A stretch of 64,000 nt of DNA. Origin: Algibacter sp. L3A6 (GTDB lineage Bacteria; Bacteroidota; Bacteroidia; Flavobacteriales; Flavobacteriaceae). The position numbers and the translations under genes are program-made. The notes beneath the pieces are model-generated. The model made no database searches. It saw nothing but the letters and a program-made list of their open reading frames with translations, and was not told the DNA's origin. The stretch covers positions 3,036,501-3,100,500 of the forward strand of contig NZ_CP047030.1 of the NCBI RefSeq assembly GCF_009796825.1, in the 5' to 3' direction. The first letter of the stretch is position 1; the number at the start of each line of letters is the position of its first letter. Below are positions 36,649-45,877 of the stretch, one piece after another.

Positions 36649-37377
36649 ATGAAAACTTTTGTAGTTGTTCTTGCTATTCCTTTCGTTATTCTAGCTATAG
36701 CTGGGTTTGATTTAGAAAATCTTGTGTTCGTGCTGATATATTATTATATATACTATTTTACTGAATTTGGAAAGCTTTTTCACACAAAAAAAAGTAGGGA
36801 AATCATATATAATTCGAAGGAGGTTACATCTAATTCAGTAGAACCAATTGCCTTAAAAAAGGAGAATATTCCTTATTCTGAAGAAAAGAAGTTAGCTATA
36901 GAAAAAAAGAGAAAAGAAGGTTATCAGAAATGGTTAAACAATAAAAAAAAAGGAGTAAGATTAAAGGCAAAGCCTAGTGTGAAATTGAAATTTACTCTTT
37001 CTGAGGCTGAGTTTGAAAAAGAAATTAGTAGTCAGTTAAATAATATAACAGGATCTATAACGAGAATATTATGGGTTGGAGATAAACATAGAACTCATCC
37101 TTGGAGTCTAAAACCTGGCGGGTGCACAGTTGTAGTATTATTTACTAACAAAACCTGTTTAGGTTATGATAAAGTTAAAAGACCTGATAGATATACTCGG
37201 AAAATCTCTAGAGATTATATATCAAATCATTATTCCAATGCACATTCAACAAATTTAGAAGATTATATAAATGAAATTTATTTAACTAGTGATAGCGGAG
37301 TTGATTTAAAAAGAGTTTGGCACTCTAATATGAGAACAAGTCCTTGGGATATATTAGAAAAATATAGAATAATGTAA
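36649..37377 (+). CDS. Membrane-anchored protein in the type III locus
   Basis: 242 residues with one or two N-terminal hydrophobic segments (about 3-22 and 25-42). A Lys-rich linker (residues about 75-105) and a soluble domain (ITRILWVGDKHRTHPWSLKP, GCTVVVLFTNKTCLGYD) follow. I recognise no family. The start is one base after res and the helicase gene follows five bases later, so it is co-expressed with them. A membrane protein within a restriction locus is unusual and may link DNA entry at the membrane to restriction. Confidence 0.75.
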   Translation: MKTFVVVLAIPFVILAIAGFDLENLVFVLIYYYIYYFTEFGKLFHTKKSREIIYNSKEVTSNSVEPIALKKENIPYSEEKKLAIEKKRKEGYQKWLNNKKKGVRLKAKPSVKLKFTLSEAEFEKEISSQLNNITGSITRILWVGDKHRTHPWSLKPGGCTVVVLFTNKTCLGYDKVKRPDRYTRKISRDYISNHYSNAHSTNLEDYINEIYLTSDSGVDLKRVWHSNMRTSPWDILEKYRIM

Positions 37378-37382
37378 TTTTT

Positions 37383-40300
37383 ATGAAATTAATAGATAAT
37401 GTAAATAATCGTTTAAGCGATGAGTTAAAAATAGAAATTAAAAAAGGCAGTAAAATGGCTATAGCTGCTTCGTCATTTTCTATCTATGCTTTTGAGGCTT
37501 TAAAAAAAGAATTAAAAGGTATTGAAGAACTTAAATTTATTTTTACCTCACCTACATTTTTAAAGGAAAAGCTAAATAAAGAATCTAGAGAGTTTTACAT
37601 TCCTCATATTTTTAATGAAGCTGATTTATGTGGTGGTGAATTTGAATTACGTTTAAAGAGTGAACTAAATCAAAAGGCTATAGCTAAAGAATGTTCGCAA
37701 TGGGTTAAAGATAAAGTAACCTTTAAATCTAATAAGAATGATAACACACCTTTAAACGGGTTAATACATATCGATAATAAAGAGTCTGGTGCTGCATTCT
37801 CTAATATCAACGGTTTTACAACTTCAGATTTAGGAGTAAGTCATAAAAAGGGATTTCCAACATTAATTCAAAAAGTAGACTTTCCACAAAGTAAGGCGTA
37901 CTTGGAATGGTTCAATCAGATTTGGGAGAACCAAGAAAGCTTACAAGATGTAACATATTTTGTTCAAGAGTATTTTGAGAATGCTTACAAAGAGAACAGT
38001 CCTGAATTTATTTATTTTATAACACTTTATAATATTTTCAACGATTTTCTCGATGATATTGCAATGGAGAATTTACCAAATGATGAGATTGGGTTTAAAG
38101 ACACACTTGTTTGGTCTAAGTTATATAACTTTCAGAAAGATGCAGTAATTGGTGCTATAAATAAATTAGAAAAATATAACGGTTGTATTATTGCGGATAG
38201 TGTTGGGTTAGGTAAAACCTTTTCTGCTTTAGGTGTTATTAAATACTATGAGAAAAGAAATAAGGATGTTTTAGTTTTATGCCCTAAAAAATTAGAAGCT
38301 AATTGGAACACTTATCGTCAGAATGATAAAGACAATATTCTTTCTAAGGATAGGTTTAGGTATGATGTATTATTTCATACAGATTTATCTCGTGAAAGAG
38401 GTATGAGTAATGGTCGAAATTTAGAGAATGTTAATTGGGGTAATTATGGTTTAGTAGTAATTGATGAGTCTCATAACTTTAGAAATAATAATACATCTGT
38501 AGGTAAAGAAAATAGGTACCAAAAGCTGTTGCGTAAAATAATGCAAGAAGGTATTGAAACTAAGGTTTTAATGCTATCTGCTACACCCGTAAATAATCGA
38601 TTTAACGATCTGAAAAATCAATTAGCTTTAGCATATGAAGGTGCTTCAGAAAAAATTGATGAAAAACTGGATACAGAAAGGGGTGTTGATACTGTTTTTC
38701 GGAGAGCGCAACAAGCTTTTAATAGTTGGTCGAAATTTGAAACAGAACAACGGACTACTGAAAAACTGTTAGAGATGTTAGACTTTGATTTCTTTGAGAT
38801 TTTAGATAGTCTTACCATTGCACGTTCTAGAAAACACATTACCACATATTATGATACATCAGATATAGGGGAGTTCCCAAAAAGAAATAAGCCAATATCT
38901 ATTCAAAGTGCATTAACTAAAAACACAGGAACAAATTATATAGAAATAGCAGAAAAGTTAACATTATTAAACCTTTCCGTATACTCACCTTTAAGTTACA
39001 TATTACCAAGTAAGGTACAAATGTATGCCGATTTGTATGACAAAAAAGTAAACGCAGGCTCAGGTAAGTTTGCTCAAATTGATAGGGAGAATAGTTTGAA
39101 GATTTTAATGCGTATGAATTTATTAAAGCGTATTGAGAGTTCTGTCTATTCTTTTAGATTAACGGTTCAAAATATATTAGGTCAAATAACCAATGCTATA
39201 GCTGCAATAAATAAAGGAGAAGAAAATACTTTTTCTGGAATACAAGCAAATGTCTCTAATGACATGGATTGGGATGCAGATTGGGGTGATGAAGAAAATG
39301 TAATTGGTAAAAAGGTAAAAGTTCATATCGCAGATATGGATGGCAGACGATGGAAAGAAGATTTAACTGCTGATGTAGAAATATTAGAGCAACTTTTATC
39401 TGAAATTTCTATGGTTAAAGATGGTTTAGATTATAAGTTAAATGATCTAAAGGAATTAGTAAAAGAAAAAATTGAAAACCCTAAAAATCCTAATAACAAA
39501 AAAGTAATCATTTTTACTGCTTTCGCTGATACTGCTAATTATTTATACAATAATTTAAAGTCTGAATTTAAAACTTTTTATGGTTTAAATACCGCATTAA
39601 TAACAGGAAGTAAACGTAAATGTACTGCGAAAGAAATCCCAACAGACCTTAATACATTATTAACGTGTTTTTCGCCACTCTCTAAAAGTAAACAGCAATT
39701 ACATCCTAATATTAAAGACTCTATAGATGTTTTAATAGCAACAGATTGTATTTCAGAAGGTCAAAATTTACAAGATTGTGATTTTTTAGTAAACTACGAT
39801 ATTCATTGGAATCCTGTCCGTATTATTCAGCGTTTTGGTAGAATAGATAGGATTGGTTCAATTAATTCAACTATTACAATGGTTAATTTTTGGCCAGATA
39901 TTACATTAGATAATTATATCAATTTAAAATCAAGAGTAGAAAATAGAATGTTAATCAGTAATATGGCCAGTACTGGTGATGATAATTATTTAAATTCAGA
40001 AGAGAAAGATTTAGAATACAGAAAAATTCAGCTAAAAAAACTACAAGAAGAGGTGGTTGATTTGGAAGATTTAAGAGAAGGTGTTAGTATAACAGACTTA
40101 GGCTTAAATGATTTTAGAATAGATTTGTCTAACTATATTAAAAAATATGGTGAATTAAAAAGTATTCCTGAAGGACTACATGCGATAACAGAAGCAAATG
40201 AGTTTTTTGAAAAGGGTGTTGTATATGTATTAAAAAACATCAATACTTCAGTTAATATAGATAAAATGAATCGCTTGCACCCTTACTATATGGTCTATAT

Positions 40301-40610
40301 TAAAGAAAATGGAGAGGTTAAGTTTGGACATATTGACGGGAAGAAGACCTTAGATGTTTTTAGAATGCTTTGTAAAGATAAAAGAGAGCCACTAGTTGAA
40401 GTTTGTAAATTATTTGAAGTAGAAACAAACCAATATAGAGATATGGAGAAATATTCTAACCTTTTAAAAAAGAGTATAGGTTCTATAGTTGCTACTGAAG
40501 AAGAAAAGGAAGTGTTAAGCTTATTTAAAGCTGGAGGTACTGCTTCTGGAAAAAGCCAAATTAAGGGGGTAGAAGATTTTAAATTAATTTCATTTTTAGT
40601 AATAAAATAA
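37383..40610 (+). CDS. Superfamily 2 helicase with PLD-like N-terminal domain
   Basis: 1075 residues. Residues about 1-175 resemble a phospholipase-D nuclease domain, but the HKD motif is weak (H129-I-D131, then SNINGF), so it may be inactive. The helicase core has motif I DSVGLGKT (272-279), motif II DESH (361-364), LMLSATPVNN, and RFGRIDRIGS near residue 820. It is SNF2-like, as in many defence helicases, and may translocate on dsDNA. A DUF4391 gene follows one base later. It is the second large ATPase in this locus after Res. Confidence 0.9.
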   Translation: MKLIDNVNNRLSDELKIEIKKGSKMAIAASSFSIYAFEALKKELKGIEELKFIFTSPTFLKEKLNKESREFYIPHIFNEADLCGGEFELRLKSELNQKAIAKECSQWVKDKVTFKSNKNDNTPLNGLIHIDNKESGAAFSNINGFTTSDLGVSHKKGFPTLIQKVDFPQSKAYLEWFNQIWENQESLQDVTYFVQEYFENAYKENSPEFIYFITLYNIFNDFLDDIAMENLPNDEIGFKDTLVWSKLYNFQKDAVIGAINKLEKYNGCIIADSVGLGKTFSALGVIKYYEKRNKDVLVLCPKKLEANWNTYRQNDKDNILSKDRFRYDVLFHTDLSRERGMSNGRNLENVNWGNYGLVVIDESHNFRNNNTSVGKENRYQKLLRKIMQEGIETKVLMLSATPVNNRFNDLKNQLALAYEGASEKIDEKLDTERGVDTVFRRAQQAFNSWSKFETEQRTTEKLLEMLDFDFFEILDSLTIARSRKHITTYYDTSDIGEFPKRNKPISIQSALTKNTGTNYIEIAEKLTLLNLSVYSPLSYILPSKVQMYADLYDKKVNAGSGKFAQIDRENSLKILMRMNLLKRIESSVYSFRLTVQNILGQITNAIAAINKGEENTFSGIQANVSNDMDWDADWGDEENVIGKKVKVHIADMDGRRWKEDLTADVEILEQLLSEISMVKDGLDYKLNDLKELVKEKIENPKNPNNKKVIIFTAFADTANYLYNNLKSEFKTFYGLNTALITGSKRKCTAKEIPTDLNTLLTCFSPLSKSKQQLHPNIKDSIDVLIATDCISEGQNLQDCDFLVNYDIHWNPVRIIQRFGRIDRIGSINSTITMVNFWPDITLDNYINLKSRVENRMLISNMASTGDDNYLNSEEKDLEYRKIQLKKLQEEVVDLEDLREGVSITDLGLNDFRIDLSNYIKKYGELKSIPEGLHAITEANEFFEKGVVYVLKNINTSVNIDKMNRLHPYYMVYIKENGEVKFGHIDGKKTLDVFRMLCKDKREPLVEVCKLFEVETNQYRDMEKYSNLLKKSIGSIVATEEEKEVLSLFKAGGTASGKSQIKGVEDFKLISFLVIK

Positions 40611-40611
40611 G

Positions 40612-41277
40612 ATGAGTTATTTTCAATTGCCAATTCAAGCTAAAAAAGATAAAAGTATTCCTAAAAATGCTTTTTATGAATACGCTACATCTAAACAAAA
40701 ACAATTATTTGTAGATGTTGTGGATAAAATTAAATGGCAATATAAACTAGGACCTGATACTATCAATTTAGAAGGTGTTGAAGTACTAGAGGTTCAGATT
40801 TTTGAAATTACTTTAAAGCAAAAAAAGAATGTAGAAATTGTTTTGCCAATCATTGAAAAGGCGATTCCTTATCATATAATATTTTTAATATCATTTATGG
40901 ATGAGATAATGTTATATACTTCTCAGAAACATTTACATCCAGTTAATGAAAATAATGCTGTAGTAGATTGGGTGTTTAAAACAGATTGGTTTGTTAATCA
41001 AGAAAAAAATTATCAATTAGATTTAAAAATAAGTTTAGATAAAGTATTTGAAGACTTTTGTTTTAAAATTTCGAACAACTCAATAGCTTCAACAGAAGAA
41101 GGTTTGCATGCTTTAATAGAGAAAGAACAAAAAATACAAGAATTAAATAATCAGATTAATAGGCTGGAAGCTCAAATAAAAAGGACTAAACAGTTCAATA
41201 AAAAACAACCTTTAAATAGTGAACTAAATAAGTTGAAAAGTGAACTTAGACAGTATTTAATAAAAACGAATCTCTGA
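40612..41277 (+). CDS. DUF4391 domain protein
   Basis: 221 residues. The N-terminus YFQLPIQAKKDKSIPKNAFY and the central VLEVQIFEITLKQKKNVEIV match DUF4391 proteins, which are usually found beside defence helicases. The C-terminus (about 175-221) is a coiled coil (EQKIQELNNQINRLEAQIKR). The ATG is one base after the helicase stop, so the two proteins are probably partners. The biochemical role is unknown. It ends the type III restriction locus. Confidence 0.87.
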   Translation: MSYFQLPIQAKKDKSIPKNAFYEYATSKQKQLFVDVVDKIKWQYKLGPDTINLEGVEVLEVQIFEITLKQKKNVEIVLPIIEKAIPYHIIFLISFMDEIMLYTSQKHLHPVNENNAVVDWVFKTDWFVNQEKNYQLDLKISLDKVFEDFCFKISNNSIASTEEGLHALIEKEQKIQELNNQINRLEAQIKRTKQFNKKQPLNSELNKLKSELRQYLIKTNL

Positions 41278-41614
41278 GTGAAAAAAAATTAAAGGATTTG
41301 TTATTATATAATTCCTAATGTAGCTGGTCTCTGTTTTGATGCTATATATCCTTTTAATATTACTCCAAAAAGACATTTTGATTATAAATAACTAATCCAA
41401 TATGTATTCTTGAAATTTAATTATAGAAAATTGTAAGTTTAAAAATACTCTAGGTCTTTAAAAATCAAGATTAATACTTTCAAATGGTCGAATAGTCTAT
41501 GCTTTACTTATATATTTTGCTGGTATCCAAGTAAAAAAAAAGGATGGTGCAAAATTTATTGATTATAGTTATTCGTTTTTTAATGACTAATAACATTTTT
41601 TTGATAATAGTTAT
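41278..41614. other. Intergenic region between converging operons
   Basis: 337 AT-rich bases between the defence locus and the minus-strand secreted-protein operon. I see no gene, strong hairpin or repeat here. Confidence 0.6.
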
Positions 41615-42058
41615 TTAATTTCCACATTTATTTAAAGCATTTATAATTTCGTTTGAATTGTATGTTTTGATAAATGAAGCATAATAAATAATTCCTTTTT
41701 CATTATCTATAATTCCTTTGATTTGGCAATATTTTCCGTTTTCGGATTGATAGCCTAAAAGGTAAAAATCTTTAGTCGTAACTGCTAGAGGTTGTTGAAC
41801 TTGCTGTGCATCACTGGTAAGATACATTTTTTTTATATCTTCTTCACTATAACGATAAAGGCTATATTTTTTACCATTTACAGTTAGGTAGCTTCGACCA
41901 ACATTAATAGTAGAACTCCAAGAACCTTGTTCAGCTCTTTGTTGTTGACCAATAACCATACTGATTTGTTCAGTTGAGAATTGTCCAGTAATTTCTGATT
42001 GTGAATTTGTATTAATGGAAATAAAAATAAATGCTAAAATGAATAATAATTTTTTCAT
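41615..42058 (-). CDS. Small secreted hypothetical protein
   Basis: 147 residues with a signal peptide (MKKLLFILAFIFISINTNSQ, cleavage near 20). The mature part is polar, with YLTVNGKKYSLYRYSEEDIK and a C-terminal NEIINALNKCGN. I recognise no family. It is the last gene of a three-gene minus-strand operon, 12 bases after the putative metalloprotease gene. Confidence 0.7.
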   Translation of the reverse strand: MKKLLFILAFIFISINTNSQSEITGQFSTEQISMVIGQQQRAEQGSWSSTINVGRSYLTVNGKKYSLYRYSEEDIKKMYLTSDAQQVQQPLAVTTKDFYLLGYQSENGKYCQIKGIIDNEKGIIYYASFIKTYNSNEIINALNKCGN

Positions 42059-42070
42059 AATTATAGTTTG

Positions 42071-43222
42071 TTAATTTAGTATGTTTAAAAAATAAATGTC
42101 TTCAAAATTCTTGGCTGTACTTTTAGATAAAGACTTTAATGCATAATAACGTTGAAGGTTTAATTTATCGGAATAATTAAAAGTTTTAGTTAAAATCTCT
42201 TGTTTTGTTTGTAACATCTTTTCGTAAAAGTTTAATACTTCATAAGAAATACCACCTTTCGTTTTATAATACTTTAGGCAAGTGTTTAAAACTATAGCTT
42301 CCTCAACATCAATATCAAAATTTTTATCTGTGGTATCATTCCTCATTTCGTTAATGAAAAATGATTTTTCATCTATAGAAACGCTGTTGGTTATATATAA
42401 ATGTACAAATTCGTGAATTATAGATTCTATTAATCCATCACGCATATAATTAAAATAATTATCATCTTTATCTTCAAATTTATATATAGGCTTACTTCCT
42501 TTTGTGTCTTGGTCACCCAAAATTGTTTCATTATCAATCGACATTACTAAATTGTTTGTGTTCTCATAGTAGTCCCAACCTCCAATATTAGTTTGACTTC
42601 CAAAAAATAAATCAGTTGTACTTGCAGCAATATCAATGGGTGAATTATCGAATGAAATTATTGAATTATTTTTGTTTAAAGTAGAAGGTCTTCTATACGG
42701 TGCCTGAAGTATATAAGAAGTAGCATTTTTACTTATATTTTGTTGTATTAGTTTAGAGTATGCTTCCGGATATTTAACCTTTATTATAGTTAAAGCTCTT
42801 AATGTGAAAAATAGATTTAATATGTTTTTATTGTCTTTTGACTCTATAAAGATATTTATCGTATCATATTCATAGATTTCACATTCTTTATTGAGGTGGT
42901 TTAATCTTGTTGTGAAAGCATCATGTGAAAATGTTAAATAGTCGTTAGGATGTTTTTTGCCTACATATTTTAACTTTTTAGAATTAAAAGGAATATCTAA
43001 AGACAAATTGTTTTGAGTTTTAGAATTGTATATTAATTCTTTTATTTTTATATCTATTTCATTTTGTGTTAAATTGTTTTGGTCAAAATCATTAGTCGTT
43101 TTTATTAAAGAAATGTCAGAAATTGGCGCATCATTATTTAATAGTTCTTTGTAATCTGAAATTTGACTTTGACAATATGTTGCTACTAATAAAGCACACA
43201 ACAAAAAAAATAGCTTTTTCAT
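42071..43222 (-). CDS. Secreted protein with an HExxH metalloprotease motif
   Basis: 383 residues with a signal peptide (MKKLFFLLCALLVATYCQSQ). Near residue 270 it has IIHEFVHLYI, an HExxH zinc-protease motif, with a glutamate about 45 residues later (DVEEAIVLN) that could be the third ligand. This supports a gluzincin-like peptidase but is not conclusive. The gene is three bases after the upstream lipoprotein gene, so both are one operon. It may act on host or competitor proteins outside the cell; the target is unknown. Confidence 0.7.
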   Translation of the reverse strand: MKKLFFLLCALLVATYCQSQISDYKELLNNDAPISDISLIKTTNDFDQNNLTQNEIDIKIKELIYNSKTQNNLSLDIPFNSKKLKYVGKKHPNDYLTFSHDAFTTRLNHLNKECEIYEYDTINIFIESKDNKNILNLFFTLRALTIIKVKYPEAYSKLIQQNISKNATSYILQAPYRRPSTLNKNNSIISFDNSPIDIAASTTDLFFGSQTNIGGWDYYENTNNLVMSIDNETILGDQDTKGSKPIYKFEDKDDNYFNYMRDGLIESIIHEFVHLYITNSVSIDEKSFFINEMRNDTTDKNFDIDVEEAIVLNTCLKYYKTKGGISYEVLNFYEKMLQTKQEILTKTFNYSDKLNLQRYYALKSLSKSTAKNFEDIYFLNILN

Positions 43223-43225
43223 TTT

Positions 43226-44065
43226 TTAAAGTTTTTTGGTTTTTAAATACCTTCCAAAAACATAAAAACTGGTATTAGTAGTAGTTTTAATTGTCAAGCT
43301 GTCTACATAGGTGAAATTTACATTAATTCCTGTATTTCCTATGGAAGCATTAATTAAACCTTCGTCAAGTTTTAATTTTAAGTCAGTAGATATTTTTTTT
43401 GATGATTGGATAATAGAAGTAAATCCATTAATTTTAACAACAGTGGAAAGTAAGCGATTATTCTCTTCTTTTAGTCTTTTTGCATATAACTGTTTGTTTT
43501 TATTGTTTTTAGCCGAATCAGCTTCCATAACTTGAACTAATCTATCAGTATTCAAGTTTTGTTGCTGCCAACCATTTATTTGTACATTGGTGTTTGTAGA
43601 ATTATCTATGAATAAACTTAATTCTTGATTTTGTCCTTTGACATTTACATCTAATTCACTTTCAAAATCAAATGATACTTTTCGTATATAATCACAAGTT
43701 TGTGCAGCACCTTCATCTATCACATAATCCATTTCATTTTGAGTTAACAACCCATCTAAAGTATTGTATACTTCTTTAAAATGTCTATCTGTAATTGTGC
43801 CTAACTTTAAAGTATTCGAGACTCCGAAGTATCTGCTTTTATTTAGCCATTGGTTTTTCATACATTCTTTATGTAAGTCTTTCCACATTTTCCAAGTAGA
43901 ACCTTTTCCTAGTTCTATAAATTTTAGGGAATCTTTTTTCGTTTCAAAATTGGATATGTCATCTTCGTTTAATTCAATAAATTCATAATTTTTTAAATTA
44001 TCATTACACCCTGTAAGGACAATAGTAACTAAAAATAAAAGTAGTAAGCTGATAGGTGTTTTCAT
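43226..44065 (-). CDS. Lipoprotein of unknown function
   Basis: 279 residues with a lipoprotein signal peptide; the lipobox is LTGC with Cys19 as the lipidated residue. The mature part is soluble, with repeated Asn/Asp-rich segments, and I recognise no family. It is the first gene of a minus-strand operon that continues with a putative metalloprotease and a small secreted protein. It is probably located at the outer membrane. Confidence 0.75.
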   Translation of the reverse strand: MKTPISLLLLFLVTIVLTGCNDNLKNYEFIELNEDDISNFETKKDSLKFIELGKGSTWKMWKDLHKECMKNQWLNKSRYFGVSNTLKLGTITDRHFKEVYNTLDGLLTQNEMDYVIDEGAAQTCDYIRKVSFDFESELDVNVKGQNQELSLFIDNSTNTNVQINGWQQQNLNTDRLVQVMEADSAKNNKNKQLYAKRLKEENNRLLSTVVKINGFTSIIQSSKKISTDLKLKLDEGLINASIGNTGINVNFTYVDSLTIKTTTNTSFYVFGRYLKTKKL

Positions 44066-44597
44066 TATATAATTTATTATAGGTTAGTCATGTTTTTCAT
44101 TGCGTTTAATGTTTATTTAATTATTGGTAACATTTATTTACGCGGGTGAATATTATATTAAGAAAAGCAGTTTCTAATGTTATATTTTCCGTTAATTCCT
44201 TGTGTTAGAAATAATGGATTCTTGTTTGCGAGATAACACCAAACATTTATATAGGAGTAATAATTAACAAACCCATCAATAATATTTAGCGTTAATTACT
44301 AAAATTAATTTGTGCTTATAATTATGAAAATAAATAGGGAGAGAGGGTAATAAGCTTGCTTATAGCTTATTGGAGTTTAAATATAGATAAAAAAAATAAA
44401 CTGTAAAGATTTTTTATTCTTTTTATTAAAAAAACATATAATTCCGATTCTGTTATGAGTGCGAGTTTATTAATTTAGAAAAATTTCTAAATACCCAATA
44501 ACTTCGTTTAAATTAAATAGGAGGTAAGAATGGGGTTATCTGTTAATATATTTAGTTTAAAGTAAAAATAATACTGTGTTTTAAGAAGACATAGTTT
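44066..44597. other. Intergenic region before the Fic gene
   Basis: About 530 AT-rich bases upstream of both the lipoprotein operon (minus) and the Fic gene (plus). I see no gene. The operator and promoter of fic start at 44598 and are listed separately. Confidence 0.6.
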
Positions 44598-44676
44598 AAT
44601 AATGAGCCGATTAATTTTGTTAATCGGCTCATTATTTTATGTATTTTTGAGCCAATTACGTAATATAATCGGCTCA
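44598..44676 (+). promoter_or_regulatory. Double operator and promoter of the Fic gene
   Basis: Two inverted repeats share half-sites TGAGCCGATTA/TAATCGGCTCA. The first is a perfect 17-base palindrome arm pair (44598-44636). The second (44648-44676) has one mismatch and ends in the ATG. Both have a 7-base spacer between half-sites and start 45 bases apart. The promoter TATTTTTG (44642-44649) lies between them. The first palindrome is followed by TTAT rather than a T run, so it need not be a terminator. A dimeric repressor would block transcription and translation start. Confidence 0.75.
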
Positions 44677-45779
44677 TGACTTATAATTGGCAACAAAAAG
44701 ATTGGACAAAATTTAGCTATGATATAAACAAGCTGGAGGATAAACTCTATACCTTTATTGAAAAATCAGGACGTATCAGTGGTATTTTAAAAGCCATGAC
44801 AAGAGAAGATCATGTGCAGGCTATGATAAATATTATGGTTTCTGAAGCCATTAAAACTTCCGAAATTGAAGGTGAGTATTTAAGTCGAATAGATGTGTTA
44901 TCCTCAATCCGTAATAATCTAGGTCTTAATGTTAACCCAGAATATATTAAAGACAAAAATGCAGAGGGTATGGCAACGCTCATAACAGATGTACAAAATA
45001 ACTATGCAGAAAAACTGACCAAAGAAAAACTTTTTGATTGGCATAAAATGATATTCCCCACAGCTTCGAATATTCATGTAGGCAGATGGAGGGTACATGA
45101 AGATACTATGCAAGTTGTGTCTGGAAGAATAGATAAACCGGTTGTTCATTTTGAAGCACCACCTTCTAAGCAGGTATCATTAGAGATGGATAACTTTATC
45201 TTTTGGTTTAATGAAACGGCGCCTAATGGGACTAAAATGATTAAACATGCCGCTATAAGATGTGCTATCTCTCATCTTTATTTTGAAACTATTCATCCAT
45301 TTGAAGATGGCAATGGGCGTATTGGACGTTCTATAGCAGAAAAAGCATTATCACAGTCTATAGGCTACCCACTTCTATTGAGTCTTTCAGCAACTATAGA
45401 AGGAAATAAACAAGCGTATTATAATGCATTGAAAGAGGGGCAAAGTAGTAATGAAATTACTGCTTGGCTTGAGTATTTTTTAGATGTTATATTGAAAGCA
45501 CAAGATGAAGCAGAATCCTTGATTGATTTTACCTTGAAAAAAGCTAAACTTTTTGACCGCTATGATAGCCAATTAAATGATAGGCAATTAAAAGCGGTTA
45601 AACGTATGCTTAAAGAAGGGCCAAAAGGATTTGAAGGAGGTATGACTGCTAAAAAGTATATGCGAATTAGTCAAACATCTAAACCAACAGCTACAAGAGA
45701 TTTACAAAAATTAGTAGATTTACAAATATTTAAAGTTGAAGGAGATGGACGTAGTACATCTTATCACATTAATTTTTAA
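44676..45779 (+). CDS. Fic/DOC protein with inhibitory helix and winged helix-turn-helix
   Basis: 367 residues. A DUF4172-like N-terminal domain contains the inhibitory motif T61-SEI-E65-G66. The Fic core H207-PFEDGNGRIGR218 holds the catalytic histidine and the ATP-binding glycine-arginine region. A C-terminal winged helix-turn-helix (residues about 300-367) follows. Fic enzymes transfer AMP or other nucleotides to target proteins, and the inhibitory helix restrains them. The C-terminal domain probably binds the two palindromes upstream, giving self-repression. The gene stands alone within the island. Confidence 0.93.
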   Translation: MTYNWQQKDWTKFSYDINKLEDKLYTFIEKSGRISGILKAMTREDHVQAMINIMVSEAIKTSEIEGEYLSRIDVLSSIRNNLGLNVNPEYIKDKNAEGMATLITDVQNNYAEKLTKEKLFDWHKMIFPTASNIHVGRWRVHEDTMQVVSGRIDKPVVHFEAPPSKQVSLEMDNFIFWFNETAPNGTKMIKHAAIRCAISHLYFETIHPFEDGNGRIGRSIAEKALSQSIGYPLLLSLSATIEGNKQAYYNALKEGQSSNEITAWLEYFLDVILKAQDEAESLIDFTLKKAKLFDRYDSQLNDRQLKAVKRMLKEGPKGFEGGMTAKKYMRISQTSKPTATRDLQKLVDLQIFKVEGDGRSTSYHINF

Positions 45780-45877
45780 TAACCTAGTATAGTTTAAAGT
45801 AGATCATGATTTAGCTAAAATAGATCTGGTTATTGATGGGGCTATCGGTTGTAAATGAGTTTGATGATAAAATCATT

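Noticed and set aside
24351..41277. BREX, DISARM or Dnd system
   Set aside because: No PglZ, BrxC, DrmB or Dnd proteins are found; the methyltransferase and Res are a standard type III pair.
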